A DNA stretch of 64,000 nucleotides from Lichenostomus cassidix (taxonomy: Eukaryota; Chordata; Aves; Passeriformes; Meliphagidae), in the NCBI GenBank assembly GCA_008360975.2, contig CM039183.1, forward strand, positions 79,086,350 through 79,150,349. The letters run 5' to 3'. Under the pieces are notes generated by a model that saw only the letters and a program-made list of their open reading frames with translations, had not been told where the DNA came from and made no database searches. Made by a program: the position numbers and the translations under genes. Of this stretch, positions 11,501 to 26,270 are shown one piece after another; position 1 is the stretch's first letter; every line of letters starts with the position of its first letter.

Positions 11501-13149
11501 AGCTCTGCATGTTCTGACATGTAGAGTATCTGCAACAGGAGCCAAGGTGAATAACCACTTACAAGTTTATCACAATATAACTGAGAATTTAACATTCTTA
11601 AACAGGTCAGGCTAAACCTTCAATAATGTTTTTATTCTTTCTTTGCACAGGAACAATGCATGTCTTCCTTTCAAGCTCTTTTTGATAGACAACTAGATGG
11701 ATTTTAAAATGGTAATTTTTTTTTTTATTATTCTAATTTTAAGCATGCAAGTTTAGTTCTAAGACCTAGGCTATTTTCCATGTAAATTCTACTTAGAGGA
11801 AATCACTACAGCTGGCAAAACTCTTCTTTCTACAAAATAAGCCTTCTGATTTTAGTCCTTCTTGAAGGACCAAAATGACCTGCTTTCTGATTACTCCTTA
11901 TTACTCTGATTCACAGTGCAGGGTGGATAATATGAGTAGGCTTCAGATGGAAAGCTTTTATATTGTTCATGTCCACTGGGGATGTGCTTTCAAAGAGCAG
12001 CAATCTAGATGTCTGATGGCAAATCTGGGAAATTGGTTGAGCAGATAATTTGCTGGATTAGCATTACTCTGTGCCAAAGTGACCTCCTTGCTGCACACAG
12101 TCACTCCCAGCTGATGCTGAACTCCAAGTCTGGTTTTTTTGCAATGTTGTCTTTGTTACAGTGTGTAAGGAAGGCACCACATTGGACTGAGGTGCTGGGT
12201 TCCAGTTCACATCTGCTCATGCTTTCTAGGGGACTCTTAAAAGATGGCATAGATTGGGGCAGTCACTGAGCTGTAGTGGGGAAAGCAAGGGTGAGCTGAA
12301 ACACTGCTTTCTCCTCTGTCTCTGAGAAGCAGAAACCCAGATCTGCAGGAAATTTGGGCCAATGTGTTCCTCACACTTTTCTCGACAGTCCCACTCGTTC
12401 CTCACTCTGCAGGCAGTTCTGTGCCAAGGTTTTGCAGCCGCTCGTGGTGCCAAGGGTGTTTCCTGGTTTGTCCTTGCTTCCCCAGTAAGTAAGGGTGGCT
12501 GGGAGCTCCAACCTGAGCTGGGGGCTCAGGGAGCTTTAACCACAGAGGACAGCAAGTCAGGAGTATTTCCATGGAAATAGTTTTTCATGAAAACATTTTC
12601 ATCTGTTGAAACTAGAGGCCTTTGTAGGGAAGAGTTGAATTTTATGAATTCCCCATTTAAAAAGAAAAAAAAAAAGCATATAAAAGGCTCAGCAGATCTG
12701 AGAACATATGGGGTTTGATTCTCCCCTGTCTTACACATTGTGTCATTGTTTACGATCTGACAAAGCAGACGTAAAATGCAACCTCACTGCCGGGGTAGGA
12801 TTCTCCTCAAGTATGATTGAATACACAACATTAAAAGCTTGGTGAATCAGTTCCCTGCTTCTTTTCGTCCATGATCATTGATCATTTATTACCTGATTTT
12901 GACTGCTGTGACACATGAAGGTTTATACAGTACTCTTTTACTGAGCTCTTCCTGTTTTGATTTGCCTTCCCATCCTTCTTCTGCTTTATCTCAAGATTTT
13001 GCATCTTTCTGGGTTACTACATCTGAAGTGTTTTGAAAGGAATGTATTCTTAGAGATTGGAAGTGGGTGGGAGGAACAAGGGATACAGTGATTTTTTTGT
13101 GGGGTGGCATATTCTGTCAGCAAAGGAGGAAGATGATACCTTCCTTCCC

Positions 13150-13330
13150 CTTTAGCATCGATGACTACACCTGAACTACTGCATTCCATTCTGGCATTCT
13201 ATGACTAGAAAAAATTACAAGAAACACAGAAGAAACAGAAAAGAGCAACAAAAGTAATTTGGAGGCTAGATCTGTGCTGACTTATATGGAAAGATTAAAA
13301 TAACTTTAAAAAGTTTAGGCAAAGCCTTGC
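13150..13330 (+). mobile_element. Ancient CR1/L3-type LINE remnant (probable)
   Basis: The stretch around AGAAAAGAGCAACAAAAGTA, followed by GGAGGCTAG and an AGATTAAAA-like end, resembles the 3' coding end of CR1/L3-family LINEs, where the usual text is close to GGAGGGCAACAAAAATGAT. It is strongly diverged and short. Its age and exact family cannot be set by eye. Confidence 0.45.
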
Positions 13331-16300
13331 ACAAGCAAAAAGACTACAGAAGACACCTCTGTTTCAAAACAGGCTAAAATTGAGTGAAGAGGAGAGGGAG
13401 CTAGTTGTAGTACTTCAAGGTGGGTGGGGATGATTGGATGACATGCAGAAAACAAAAATGCATGCTTAGTATACAAAATAAGCTTGCCTACACTATAGAA
13501 CTCTGTCCTCAGTACACTGTATTGGTGGAAGTTTACTGTACCTAGTAAAGAAAGTACTTCAGAATTCGCAGTTAGTTCCCTGTGCTGTAATCAGCTAAAT
13601 GAACTAATGAAGATATGACTCTAATACATACTTACATTTCTGTCACACCTGAAAAGAGTCTTAAATACTACAGTGGCCGGTGGGTGTATGTAAATCTGTA
13701 TGTTTGAAGGGCAACTCTTAGTTTTTCCTGTCTGCTACTTGTAACTTTGGGAGTCTCGTTCTCTTAGTTCATGGCTGTGAACACTTACAGGTTTTGTGCA
13801 TTTTTTCAGTATTACTTCTGTCCAAGAACCTCTCACTGAAGTCTGATCTTTATATCCCTTGGAAGTTCACTGTCTGTCAGTTCGCTGTAGTGACAGATGA
13901 AAATGTAAAAGGGAACTAATATAGTAATTGAGTGTTTTTAAGGAATGTGTGTCCTTAATATTTTCCTTCTCTGTTTCTGTGGTATCGTGGCCAAGAATCA
14001 CAATATCCTCTGCAATTATATGTAGAACATATAATTGTAGTCTGTTGTGGCACTCTCTTTCCAATAAAATTAAAGTCAGGATCAAAAGACTTCAGCTTTC
14101 TTTGTCCAAATTTGCATGCTTAAAAATATGCTAGCTTTAATGATTTAGTGCAATAGTGAAGCATGATGCGTGTGATCACCAACTAGCCATGGAAAGTTAA
14201 TGTCACCGGGCTGGACTATTTTAGTATCTTTTACGGTTAATACAATGCATTTTACATTATAAAGGCTGTTATAATTGTCAGCTCAATGTTGTAAAAGGTT
14301 TGAGGTCTGCCCCAATAGGTTTATTATTTCTGAATATTAACTGGAAAGAACTTCAGTGCCAGAAAAAGAGCCAAAGTCTGCCTCGTCCAGCATGTTGTTT
14401 CTTATTCTGGCCAACACAGATTGCTGAAGTAAGACATTAAATTTTATTCAAACATGAACTCTTCAATATTTTTCTGAACTTCTATTGATTTTTGGCTGAG
14501 GGACTTGTGAAACAAAGCTCAAAAACCTTCAGTACTATGAATGTGAGTACTGTTAGCCAATTTTTTTCACTGAAAAATTTTACCGTGAAAAGATTTTCTG
14601 TTGAAATATGCTTGTCTTTCAACCTGAAGTTTGAAAACAAAATCATGCATCCTTAGTATTTTGAAGGTTTTATTAAAACAAAGTAAAACAGTTTTAAGTT
14701 TACACCATCCCTTTTCATTTTTTAGCTCTGAAAGATTTCAATCATAGGATATCAAAAGAAGGGGAAAAATGGAAGCGAAGCAGTGGTCTTAATTAGTCTG
14801 TTTACATTCCATGGCAAAACAGAGAGAGAGCTATGAGAATAAAGGGGACAAAATTCTAAAATGTCTAAATTTGTGTGTATTGAATATATAAATTTGTAAG
14901 TATAAGGAGAAACAGAAAACATCTAATTTTTTTAGATCTACTTGTGATCTATCTTTCCCTACACTATTACTAACAAGTGGCGAAAAAAAGTATTTGAACA
15001 TTTTTCTGTGGGAAATTCTAATTTGAACCAATTGTAGTTATGAATTTCTCTGGCCATCTGAATATATTTATTCACTAATATTTACTCAGGAATTCAAAGT
15101 TCTCTGCCTTTAAAATTCAGTAGATGATCTAATAGTAAACACATTAATTTTAGATTTCCATATGTATTTAATACACCTCACAACCATTGCGTATTCTTGA
15201 TGTTATTGAATAAACTGTTAGAAATGCACTTGCGCAACATATATCCTGCAAAGTCCCACAGAAAATCTGTTGGATTGTTTCTTTGTTTCATTAGGGCCTC
15301 CCTATACCATATTGAGAGCAAAAATGCCTTATAGGGGGTAAAATGGCCTTCTGAAGCTCTTTCCCTTCTCTCTTTGCAGATGGCTTCTAGAGAAAATGGG
15401 GCATGGACATGGAACATTTTGAAGGGAATACTAGTCTGAGAGTGAGCCATATATACCTGCAATTATTTCATGGGTATTGAGGGCAGCAGAAACTAACTGA
15501 GGCTGCTTTGACTCACATTTGGGACAGAACAGTCACAGCCTACAGCACAGACTAAGACTCTCAGTCCCCATATCCTTTTTCCAACAATTCATACTCACAA
15601 AAGGGCAAAAGGAAGAGCAAGGTAAAAAAATTGGTTGGAAAAAACAGCTTCCAGTTGTGTATAACCTCAAGGCATTATGGACACGCAGATAAAGAGGTTC
15701 CTGTAAGTGGAAGAAATGTATCGCTGGAAACACAGAAGAGTAAGGAAAAGAAGGCAGCGTCACAGCCTGCACTGGAGGCGATGCAAGATAACATAACAAA
15801 GATGTTCTTGTGGAGGATTTCCTGCTTGAAGAGATTTATAACATGGCTGGCAAGAGTTGTTTCTTTTACAACTAGGTTAAATTACTCTGAAGTTCTGGAT
15901 TCTAATACCAAGTAAATAAACATGACACTTGAAAATTAATGTACTGCCAGGGAAAATGGCTGGGAAGCAGTTGTTAAGATGTTTAAGTCATCTTTGGGTC
16001 ACACTGAAAAAAAAATTGCACTGAAGTTTTCAGTGCTATATATGCTTTAGTTGTTCTCATATAGATGTTGCTGATGGTAGTTGTTTACCATAACTGGGAA
16101 CTGATCGCACTGGGTATAGAGGTCTTGGCTGCATTTAAGCTGGACTAAATAATATTGGGCTATGAATACTTTCCTGAATGGAAATCAATTTCAGTCTTTA
16201 ATAGTAGTTTTAATGTGGAAAAGAAAGTTTTATGTGCAAAAATACAGGGGCATGACTTGTTACCTTTATATATTCCTATTTGAATGGATGGGAGCTGCAT

Positions 16301-16334
16301 AATACCTTGGCATTTTAGAGGCTGCAAGTAAAAC

Positions 16335-16365
16335 TTTTTCTTTTTTTTTCTTTTTTTTTTTTTAA
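16335..16365. repeat. T-rich low-complexity tract
   Basis: A run of T interrupted by single C residues precedes TTTAATTTACC. It may be an old poly(A) tail read from the other strand or simple slippage. No attached element was recognised. Confidence 0.8.
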
Positions 16366-17263
16366 TTTACCATTCTACAGTGATGGAAAAGTCATTTTCT
16401 CTCTTTTTTGTACTTCCAGTATTCTATTTATTCCTTTCAGTCAACATGTTCTTTCTGTCATGCTTAGGCAAACTGCTAACTCATGTACCTCTATGGAACT
16501 GCTGCAATTCAGGAAACAGAACCAGGCAAGATGACAGGGGAGTCAAAAAAGGGCAGGATACATTCATTTGTTCTTCACTGTGTTTTCAACTTAAACTCAA
16601 AAAGTGGTAAAAGGATCATAATTTATTGCTTATGTATAGTAGAGGTAAATTTTCTATATGCCATGACAGCTAAATCTCTAGTCAGTTGGCATTTTGCCTA
16701 TCATTTAGTATCAGTTTGAAAAGTGCATTCACTTTGCCAATCTCATGTTGCCAAGCTGCAGCTCAGAGTCATATGAGAACAACGGCAAACTCAACAGCCA
16801 GAAAAATACAAGAGAAAAAAGATTAGCCTTGGACAAGTTTTAATTTAATGCTGCTATGAGATCTGGTGCTCACTAGATCTGTTTCAAAATCCTGTATTCT
16901 TACTCTTCCTTCAGGAAATAGTATGTTAGCATACCTCGAATCCAGTGGGGTCATCCAGTAGAAAACTAACTATGTAATGCACACATTGCCAGGTGCTGTT
17001 CTTCATAGCTGTGGCTAGAGCTACAAGTATCTCGGTGAACCTGCTCTGAGATAAATCAGGTATCTCTAGCCTCAGAGTGAAATCTGCAGTAAAGATAAAA
17101 GCTCTTCTAAGTTTTATCTTCAGAAACGACTGATATTAAGTAGCCTGAGTTTCCCAATTTCTAAGTATTTTTGATGTTTTTGAAAGTAGCACCCATATTC
17201 TAGCAAACCTACCAAAATGCCATTAGCTGGTGTATAATCTGTATAGAGGGTATTGGCACTTGG

Positions 17264-17538
17264 GACGATTGTTGCTGTTGAGCAGCTAGCAGAGTAATGA
17301 AGACACCAGTTTTCAGTGGCAAGAAGGAATGACCTTTATTGTTTTGATTTCATCACATATATAGAGTTCTCAAAAGTCACCCAGATTGGTCAGTCAGAAG
17401 CCTTCCCCCAAGCCTGATTGGCCAGGCCTGCACTGTCCAAGTTCTGGGACACTGTTCCAATAACATCCAAACTTTATCTTTATTTATAAAACACAAGAAG
17501 AATTCTCGTGGGAAAAACCTGTGCTAACCACGGACGAT
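17264..17538 (-). mobile_element. Solo LTR, copy A (263 bp at 17270-17532) with 6-bp target duplication
   Basis: A 263-bp unit is flanked by the 6-bp direct repeat GACGAT (17264-17269 and 17533-17538). Read on the minus strand it has the layout of a retroviral LTR: two CCAAT-type boxes in U3 (GGCCAATCAG and GACCAATCTG), a TATA-like CTATATATG, an AATAAA about 20 bp further on, and a short U5 ending CAACA. It is the same family as the copy at 26897-27159, with ten mismatches over 263 positions counted by eye. Several are CG in the other copy and TG here, so copy A is more decayed. No gag, pol or env sequence is attached. The 6-bp duplication fits class I/II endogenous retroviruses better than ERVL. 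Confidence 0.88.
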
Positions 17539-20500
17539 TACGCACACATTACATTAACAGATGTTCTTAAATTTCTGTCTCTCTGCCCTTTACTTCTTGA
17601 GGGCAAACATGATTGCAAGTTGATATGACATCCATCACTCTCATGGGACTTGTCATTCTAAACTCTTCATGCATATATCTCTGTGATTTTGCAGATACTT
17701 AGTATCATTCAAAAAAATTCTTTCTTCTGCCTGAAGTTAACAAAGGGCTTCAGGGGCAGACAGGGAATCAAACTTGGGTCTTCTGGATTCAATGAAAAAC
17801 TTAAAATGTTGCTAACATGACTCATGATCAACAGAAGGAAACTACCTTTCTTTACAGCAAAGAGAAAAAAAAAGTTGACCATGTCATCATGGACCTTTCT
17901 AGACAAACCTTGTCTATTTTAGTGAATTTGTGACAGTGATCAAGTAGAGCTTGCAATTCTTTGTCAGCCCTGTTTGCTAACTCTGAGATTTCACAGATTG
18001 CTTGAGAAGCATGTAGCTTTTTGGGCAATTTGACAACCATAATGTGGCGTCATCACTTGCATGTTCTGAAAGCTCTGAGTTCCTCTCAGCTCTGTACCAG
18101 GGTGTTTGACCCTTTTTTCTTCTGCTCCTTCACCTGCAGAGACCTGCATGGCCATAACTGAGTCCTTGCCTTGTGTATGTGCCATCTGCCCCATGAACGT
18201 TTCTCAGATCACAGCTTGACCTGTATTTTATGTTCACATAGTGTTATCTTTAATATGTTTCAGGCAGAAAAAAGGGTTTATTATTTTCAAGAAGACTCTT
18301 AAAATTGTGCTCCTTTTCAGTGACAGAACTTCACTGCCTTCCAGGAGCACAGGATGAGTGCCAGGGCTATTGGCCACTGTTTCATGAGGTAAAGAATTTA
18401 CTGACATGGTATGCAGTAACAGTTCCATAACATCACATGCATCACTGAAGCTTGTGCTTTGCCTCAATTCTCAACACTTCATTATGGGTCTCCTACATCT
18501 CCATGAAAAACCCAGATAAACTCTGGTTTTATGGTGCCTGCTGATGGGACATTGCTTATTTATATATTTGCCCTGGATGGTATGTGATTATTTTTAAAAA
18601 GTGTTGGCCAGTGTAGGAAATGAGTCTGTGTAAGGAGAGAGGGAAAACATTTGAAAAGTTGTCACAAAAGACTAGGACCAGCATTTTAACCAAGATGTGA
18701 ATGAGACACACAATACTGTAAAGTCTTGAAAGCCACAGGTAATGTGACATTCTGCAGATGTTTTTAATGGGAGCAGAAGCTCTGTGGAAATGTTTGCTTG
18801 TGATTACACAATCACTTATGTTGCAGTCTCAGATTTAAATTGTTTCCCAATTCAGATAGGACAAAGTAATTCCCAGGTTTTCTTGTTGTCATTTACACTG
18901 GCAATACTAAGTGTGAAAGCTAGAACAATCATTTTATTATCTCAAACATTTTTCAGGTTTCTCAAAAGAATTTTAACTCTTCTTATTTCTTCTAAGTCCT
19001 TTGTTTTCTTCAGGTTAATTGATAATAGGCTAATGAATAGTCCATCAGCATGTGAATTCAGATTCTGTGTGATGATGAATTCTTTCATTTAGAAAAAACA
19101 AATGTTGTGGTTCCAGGCATTTCATTCATTGTAAATAACTAAATTCTCAAGTCAGGGCACTCTGTAGGGCTTCTAATTATTTCCTAGTTACAGAGATATT
19201 CTTCTCCCCAATATCCACAGTTTGTATCTCTGCAAGGTAAACATATGCCTGTTTGCACACTCTTGATAAGTAGAACAGCACTACTCAAAAAAGAAGGTTC
19301 TAGGTATAATATCAAAATATCTTCCTTGGGAATAGGGAAAAAATGCAATTAGCATTTCTTGTTATTGACTAAATTTTTCAACTCAGTCTATAAAGTAAAA
19401 ATGACATATAGATTCAGTTATGCTTACTAAATCTCAAGTCTTACCTTGCCAAATGTAATCTTAAAGAATGTTTATTAATTGTTCAGGCAATGCCTTTAGT
19501 AGTGAAACATTAATGGGGAGAATGTATCCCATAATTACTTTTTGATGGCAGTTTCTACTTGGAAGAAAAAAAAAGCAGTGCTGTAATTATTTAATCTAAA
19601 AAAAAAAGTTAATTTGTAGAAGGCAATACTGACTGCAAGAAGGTCAAATGTTGAGCTTCAAAATAAAAGAGAGCTAAATTTATAAAGGCATGTGTTGATT
19701 GTATATAACAGAGGTCTTTAGTTGGATGGGAAATAGAACTAGTTTTTCATTCAATTAATTAAAAAAATAACCTTATGTCAAAGCTTGGAGTATATTTGAA
19801 CAAATCATATTTTTTCATATAAATTATATTAGCTAAAGGCTGGCACTTTTTTTAACCTGAGATGTCAAGTGAATTTTGATAGGAATATTTTTAGTTTGTT
19901 AAGCCTACAACTGACTTTCTGTATTTTGGTGGTAGTCTTGTTTACCTGCAATAATAAAACATTTCTGGTTCTGGAAATCTAACCTGTCTTATATTTATAC
20001 ACTCAGGCTTGTTTATATTTTTGGGTTAGTACAAAACCACTTTGTCATGGATCTATGTTGCCTCTCTGTAAATGAGCATGGGTCCATGCATATAACTCCA
20101 TCCTGTGGGGAAGAGAGGAGATTCATAGGAGAAGGCCTTTGCACTTGGCTTTCTTAGGCTGTAACCTCAGCCATTACACAGATTCCCTTTTTTGTACTAA
20201 TCATTCCCTCTCTGGCAGTGCCATTTGCCTGCCTGAAACTGGTTGTGATATGTAACATGGAAACCTTTCTCCTGTCCATAAGTTATGTTGGACTGTTGCA
20301 CACACTGTCAGATAGCATTGGCAATCAATGAGGCATTCACACTATGTAAATTTTAAGTTAATCAGAACTTTTCATTTTATTCAAAATTCAAAATTCATCA
20401 CTTACATTGGCTTCTTTTGTTTCCTATACTGGTTGCTCCTTATCGACCTGCTGTAGCTATTTTCATTTCTTTTGCATACCAGATTGCTTTGACTGTGTTA

Positions 20501-20540
20501 ATATGCTGAGACCTGCTATTTTTATAGGAATGAAGTATAT

Positions 20541-20550
20541 ATCTTCTTCT

Positions 20551-20582
<32 letters not shown>

Positions 20583-20586
20583 TTTT
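20541..20586. repeat. Poly(T) tract
   Basis: A homopolymer of T is interrupted only by single C residues. It could be the poly(A) tail of a minus-strand retroposed sequence, but the flanking sequence is not recognisable. It is likely length-variable. Confidence 0.85.
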
Positions 20587-23500
20587 CTGTAAGAATGTTA
20601 TATAAAACACCTGGCAGCCTAAGAATCCCAGAGATGCATTACGTGGAGCAGAAGTAAAAAGTCTGCCTTTGTTGCAATGGGCAGAAAATATTTTGGGTGC
20701 AATGCTTAGCGTAAATTATAGAATATATTATTTTGCTTATGAGATAGTCTTTGTAAAATCACAATAATGTGAAAATAGGTAAAAGCACTATTTTTTTTGA
20801 CAACTTAGATGACTTGTTTACTGTTTCTTTTGAAAAGTTAACATCTTTTAGCATTTTCCGGTTTTGATGAGGCAGTTTTTATCATGTTCATTTTTGCTAA
20901 ATACCATTTCTCCAACCTCAGATGTGGCTCCTATTACACTGATGATAGACTTAATTATAGAAAGGGAATAACTCTCCTGGGTCAGAATGGGTTTAAAATT
21001 ACAGATGCTGCTTGACTAAATTTCAATGCTGATTCTACAAACAGCTCCATATGTTACATTCTTGTTGCTAGCCGAGTCCTAGGAAGGAAGCTGCACTCCA
21101 AACTGGGCACTGTCTATACAGAGACAGAAAGAAAATCAGCCCTAGCATTTGTGCTAGCATCAGTACTAGCATTTGTATCAACTGAAATATTTCTACTTGC
21201 TTGTTATTCAGTGTAAGAGTAACAGAAATCTAGATCCTTGGGATAATGCAGTGCTTATTTCTCAACACCTCGAGATAATCATAATTTATGAAAACAGGTA
21301 ATGAATAAAAAAGGATTACAGGTATTGTTTTTTAAAAGCAACTATCCTGTGTTTTTCCTCTGGAAAGCACTGATTCCATTCAATCAGAGTTAGCAGAGCT
21401 CTTTTAACCCTTTCCTCTTCCTTACTGGTTTCTCACTTCCATTTCTGGACTTTTCTGGGGTCCTGGTTATTCACTAGATTGCATTGCTTAGGTCACACCA
21501 TTTTACTACTGATGATGTTCCTCTTTGGTGCTTTGGTATCTGAAATGTATGTACAATTTCCATGGCTCTCTGATACTCCCCTTCTGGACAAAGTAGCTTT
21601 TCAGCCTTTTAAAAGCTTCTGTGATAATGTGTAGAGCTTCCGAGAGAGGTCCAATGCTTTTCTTTAACTCACCATAAAGAGCAACCTCTAGACATTGTAA
21701 CAGATGTATTTAGTGTTAATGTTTCACAGTAACCATCAGATTTATGAACTCAGCTAATCAGGTTTTTTTTGTATCATCATTTCTCACAAGAAAGATAGCT
21801 TTGAAACTTATATTTTGAACTAGCTGACTGTTGGAAACTTGTGCAGGCTTTTTTCCCTTTTTTCATTTTTATCTAAATCCTTCATAAGGAGTATTGGGAT
21901 TTATGTGTTTATCTTGCTTTAGGGAATTAAAATGTTGATATCATTTAGCACAGGGGATAGATCTAATGGGAAATAAAAAAGTATTCTGAGGTAAAATGGC
22001 TTGTGAAAGGGGTCATGTCTGTAGAGCTTTGAGTCAGCCCCATTTTCTTAGCAGCATGTTAAAAGTCTGACTAGCACTGGCATATATGATTATTTTATAA
22101 GCTGCATATATATAAGTCTGAACTATGCACAAACACTATAAATGCCTACGGCTGCATGTACAGCACTACAGATATGGTAAAAAAAGACTAATTAGATACA
22201 TTACAGAGTCACAAACCTAAACTTTTTCCAGCAGCTGTAGTTTTATGGGGAGGCTGTCTTGTCCCCCAGGAGGCAAAGGAATGCATTCCTCTCTCCTTGT
22301 GCAAGGGACACAACAGGCAGCTGTTGATAGCCTGGTTTCCTCATTGAGAGACATTAATATTTTCAGAACTCCTCTCGCAGCCCGAGAGATGCACTGGTAG
22401 CATTCTCTCTTGCACTAAGAGAAGAAATTACCTCCCTACCAGTTTTTCAAGTGCATGAGGCAAATGCCTAGCACTTCAGCTGTATTGTTAAAGGCATGGC
22501 TGTGCTTGCTGTGCCAGGTAAGTGTGCTATAGAATGAATTACTGCTGTTTGCTGGAGTGACTGAGCACTCTGTTGAAGGTAACAGGATGACATTTGTTCA
22601 TATGCTTTCAGGAAGAACTCCTTAAAACATTCTAATGGACTTTCTTTCATTATGTAGCTAGTTACATTTTAGGATCTGAGAAAAGCAATCCTAGGTGAAG
22701 TGCATGAGGTCACTCCAGAATTTCTTTTTCTGCTTTCTTGGCTGATGGGAGAATAATGGTTTTGTTTATCTTGTGTCCTAGCAGCTGGTAATTCCTATTG
22801 TCCTTTCATCGCTAGATTGTTTTTTCCTCCTGCAGGACAGATTGGAACCACAGACCTAATCTTCTGCTATTTTATATCCTATCCAGCCACTTACAGGTGT
22901 GTGTATAGTTCACCTTACCAAAATGACAACACTTTACAGAAACATAAATTAGAAGATACAAACAGTGAAAGCAATATAAAGAGCAAGGCAGGAGACAATC
23001 AAGTCCCAAGGAGACAGAGAAACTATGTTTAAGTCTTATGCCATCTGGACACAACTTTTTGTAAGTGCTTATGAGTTTAAAATATCCGTAGGTGCTGAGG
23101 CATCTGAAGGTTCAGTGACATATACCATTTTTATGCAACGAGCAGCTGAGACCCAGATCAGAGATTTACGAGCTGTTAAAGGGAGATACTCCTTAAAAGC
23201 AGACAAATTAAGCTTCTTACTTTTCAGAAGCTGCTTTAATAGAAGAAGTTTTCTGTATTTTCTTCCCCCTCAGCTTGTCCTTTGCATAAAGCTGTGCTGG
23301 CTTTGGTGTTTGGCTATGTGCAAGACATGGAACATGCTGCTGTGAAGGGTATTGCCTGTACTGGTAATACAGAACTCTTTGTTGGACAGAGTTGAGAAAA
23401 ATCTGGCTGTAGTCTGTCAGGCTGAAAAAGACTGAATACAAAGCTTCAAGTCATATAAAAGCAGGCTGCAGAAAGGACCCTGAGTAGGGCTTGTAACAGC

Positions 23501-25127
23501 AATGTCCTACACAGTAACCAGTGAATCATCAAATTCGCTACATGATAGCATTAAATCTCATCTATTTGGACCTGTTTATTACAGAAATTGTGTTTTGTGT
23601 CTCTTTCACATTTGTGCAACACCAGTCACTTAAAAATCTCTTAATGGGTCTCTTATCTCATAATACCACCTCTGAGTATGTTTTCCCCAGCCTTGTTTTT
23701 CTGTGCTTTGGTGAAAGGACAGCATAATGCCAGTGAGTCTAAACTGTGCCTGCATTGGTAAGAACATCATAAAGGTTTTGCTGGGCTGCCATACAGCTGA
23801 GCCAAGACATAAGACAACGCTGAGACATTGTTGCAAACTCTTTACTCAGGCAACTAGAAGAAAAAAATAATTTTTCACAGGTTGGCTCTTTAAGGATGCT
23901 GTTGAATTACAGGGAAAAATAGGCTCCTTCGTTGCTTTTTTGCCTTTTCTTTTTGCTTGGGAGCTGAACCAAGTTTGCTTAATGAGCTTTGGCATGAAAA
24001 ATGATCTTTGTTTCTTTCTTTCTATTATTTTCTTTAAAAATAGAGCTGAGAGAGCAAGGAAGAGTACCTGAGAAACAAATGGGTATGTTCAGAGACAAAT
24101 GACCAGTTTCCTCAAGATAAAGCAAATGTCAGAGCACAGTGGGGCTGGGGGCTGGAGCAGCAGGGTCCCTCCCAGGGCATGAAAGGTCTCATAGCCAGGG
24201 ATCATATCACCACAGCCAGCCAGCAGAGCAGGCCCGTGGGGTTTTCTTAACCATGTCATTGGAGGGTGAACTGACACCTAGCTCTTATAGCTGAGAGTTG
24301 CCTCTGGTCCCTCTTCCTTTTAGAAACCATTTTAATCTGTGATTTTTTGAAACATAATCTTTTCCTGTACTATTCTGCAAGACAAGGAGACTGTACTTTT
24401 GTTGGTCCCTATTGCATTTACACTCTCATTTTGCAAAGGGCTGAAATAGAGCTAGTAGGGTGAACCAACCTGGAGATTCTTGGGTGCCATGGTAGTTTTG
24501 AAATATTTTACCACTTATCTTGGAAATGTTACATACCTCTGCTAAAACATCCATTTGCAGTCTGAGCAGTATTATGCTCTTATTTCAGTTTTATTGCTGA
24601 TAAGAAAGATGTTACAATTGTGCTATGAGGTGTGTAACAGACTGTGGTGTATTCCATGGGTTTTTTTGCATAGCCGGCCTACAAAATTCTTGCCTCTCCA
24701 TCCTGTCCTCTGTCCTACATATTCCATTCCCATGTCTATGCTGCAGTTGTTCTGTTGGGGTCAATCAGGTTTTTAAGACTCTGCTGATAAGAAGATCTGG
24801 TCTGATTTGGATTAAAAAGAGTACTTTTGAAATCCACATCACTTCAGGATGTAGCGTAGATCTATTGATGTGGGTCTACAATATCGTCAGTGATCTGAGC
24901 AGATACTTACTGGCTTAGTAAAAACTTAATCCAATCCTCTATGTAATCTGCCCTGACAAGTTTATTCTGTTAAAAAAAAAAATAAAATTAAAAGCAGCAA
25001 GCTGCTAAGGCTGTTTTTCAAGAAGTAGCAGCCACATGTTCTGCAAGCAATTTACTGCTGACCAAACTCTTAAGTAGCAACAGCTAGGGAAGATCTATGC
25101 ATGGGAAAAATTACTTTTAAAAATGAA

Positions 25128-25144
25128 GAATGAATGAATGAATG
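25128..25144. repeat. (GAAT)n microsatellite
   Basis: About four tandem GAAT units form a short simple repeat. No function is inferred. Confidence 0.85.
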
Positions 25145-26221
25145 TTTTTGCATTTTTAACATAATTTTGAATTTCAAATACTACAGGTTTAAATTCATTT
25201 CTCAAAGTACTGAACGTTCACTGAATTGCCACTTACCGATTCTGAGCACAAGTCCTTTTATTTCACTTCCAAATGATGTCAAATTAAAACAGTCCTGTGT
25301 TTGCTCAAAACAGCATGGAATTACCGCAGAGTGTCACTCTTTCTCAGATGATGCTTGAGGTCAGTCTCCTGTTCTGCTAGCCTGTCCAAGCCTGGAAATG
25401 GTCCTGCTGCCTGCGTGTACCTTGGCAGGGGCTGAACAGTATTTAGCACAAGGGTAGCTTTTCAGGTAACTACCAAACCAAATAAATGTGGAACCACGTG
25501 AACACATTCTGGGTCAGGACAACTGCACATGATTAAGGGATAACTTCTGCTTCCAAGATCTAGAAATAGGATTGCAAGTTTGCTTTAGTCCCAATCAAAT
25601 AGCTGGATGGAGTCCTCCTACTCCACACTATACCTTCAGAGTAATGGGAAACTTCTTATTTTCTTCATTATCGAAAAAGAATGTGGAAGAATGGTCCAGC
25701 TTATCAGTTCCTTTCTTTTCCTCCTGGCTGTTGGTTATTAGCTGTCTTTGATATGAGAAAGAATAGAAGCTTCTCAGCTCAGTGAGGAAAGCATATATAT
25801 TACCAGATAAGAGGACTGGCAAAACTAGGGATTAACTAACAGTTTTTCTTGGCCAAATTAAATAGGAATCTCACATGCTGACTTCTCTCCCTAGTTTTGA
25901 TTCTGTAATGTTTGAGTAGGCTTGTAATTAGGCGACAGAATTTTATTCTGTCTCTAAATAGTACCATAACTATTTAAACAGCTAAATACAAAATGAACTA
26001 ATTTACTTGCAGTAATCTGAAAAGATATTTCCCTGTTTCTGCTTCAGGAAACTATATCACATTCGCTAGAAATTCTAGTTTCTTCGATTGTATTTTCCCC
26101 TCAAGTTTTAAGAGTCAGGCTATCCAAAACGCTACTTAGAAATATAGCCTGCCATTCTTTTAATTTGGTTTTCCTGAATACCTTTGGAAAAGAGGGATCA
26201 AAGAACAAACGTGTCTCGACA

Positions 26222-26235
26222 GTGGCATCTAGTGG
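26222..26235 (-). promoter_or_regulatory. CTCF-like motif (imperfect)
   Basis: On the minus strand the sequence reads CCACTAGATGCCAC. This agrees with the CTCF core (CCASYAGRKGGCRS) except for C in place of G in the invariant GGC. It sits in a small CpG-containing patch in AT-rich DNA. The mismatch makes real binding doubtful. Confidence 0.25.
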
Positions 26236-26270
26236 CGCAATACGTGCGATGCCCTTGAGAGAGCCGCAAC

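Larger units (their letters stand above)
8560..17263. other. Intergenic region upstream of TPBG, no gene seen
   Basis: Only short open frames without recognisable domains occur. Apart from a probable old CR1/L3-type remnant at 13150-13330 and a T-rich tract near 16335-16365, no repeat was recognised. Regulatory elements for TPBG could lie here, but nothing in the sequence by itself supports a specific call. Confidence 0.6.
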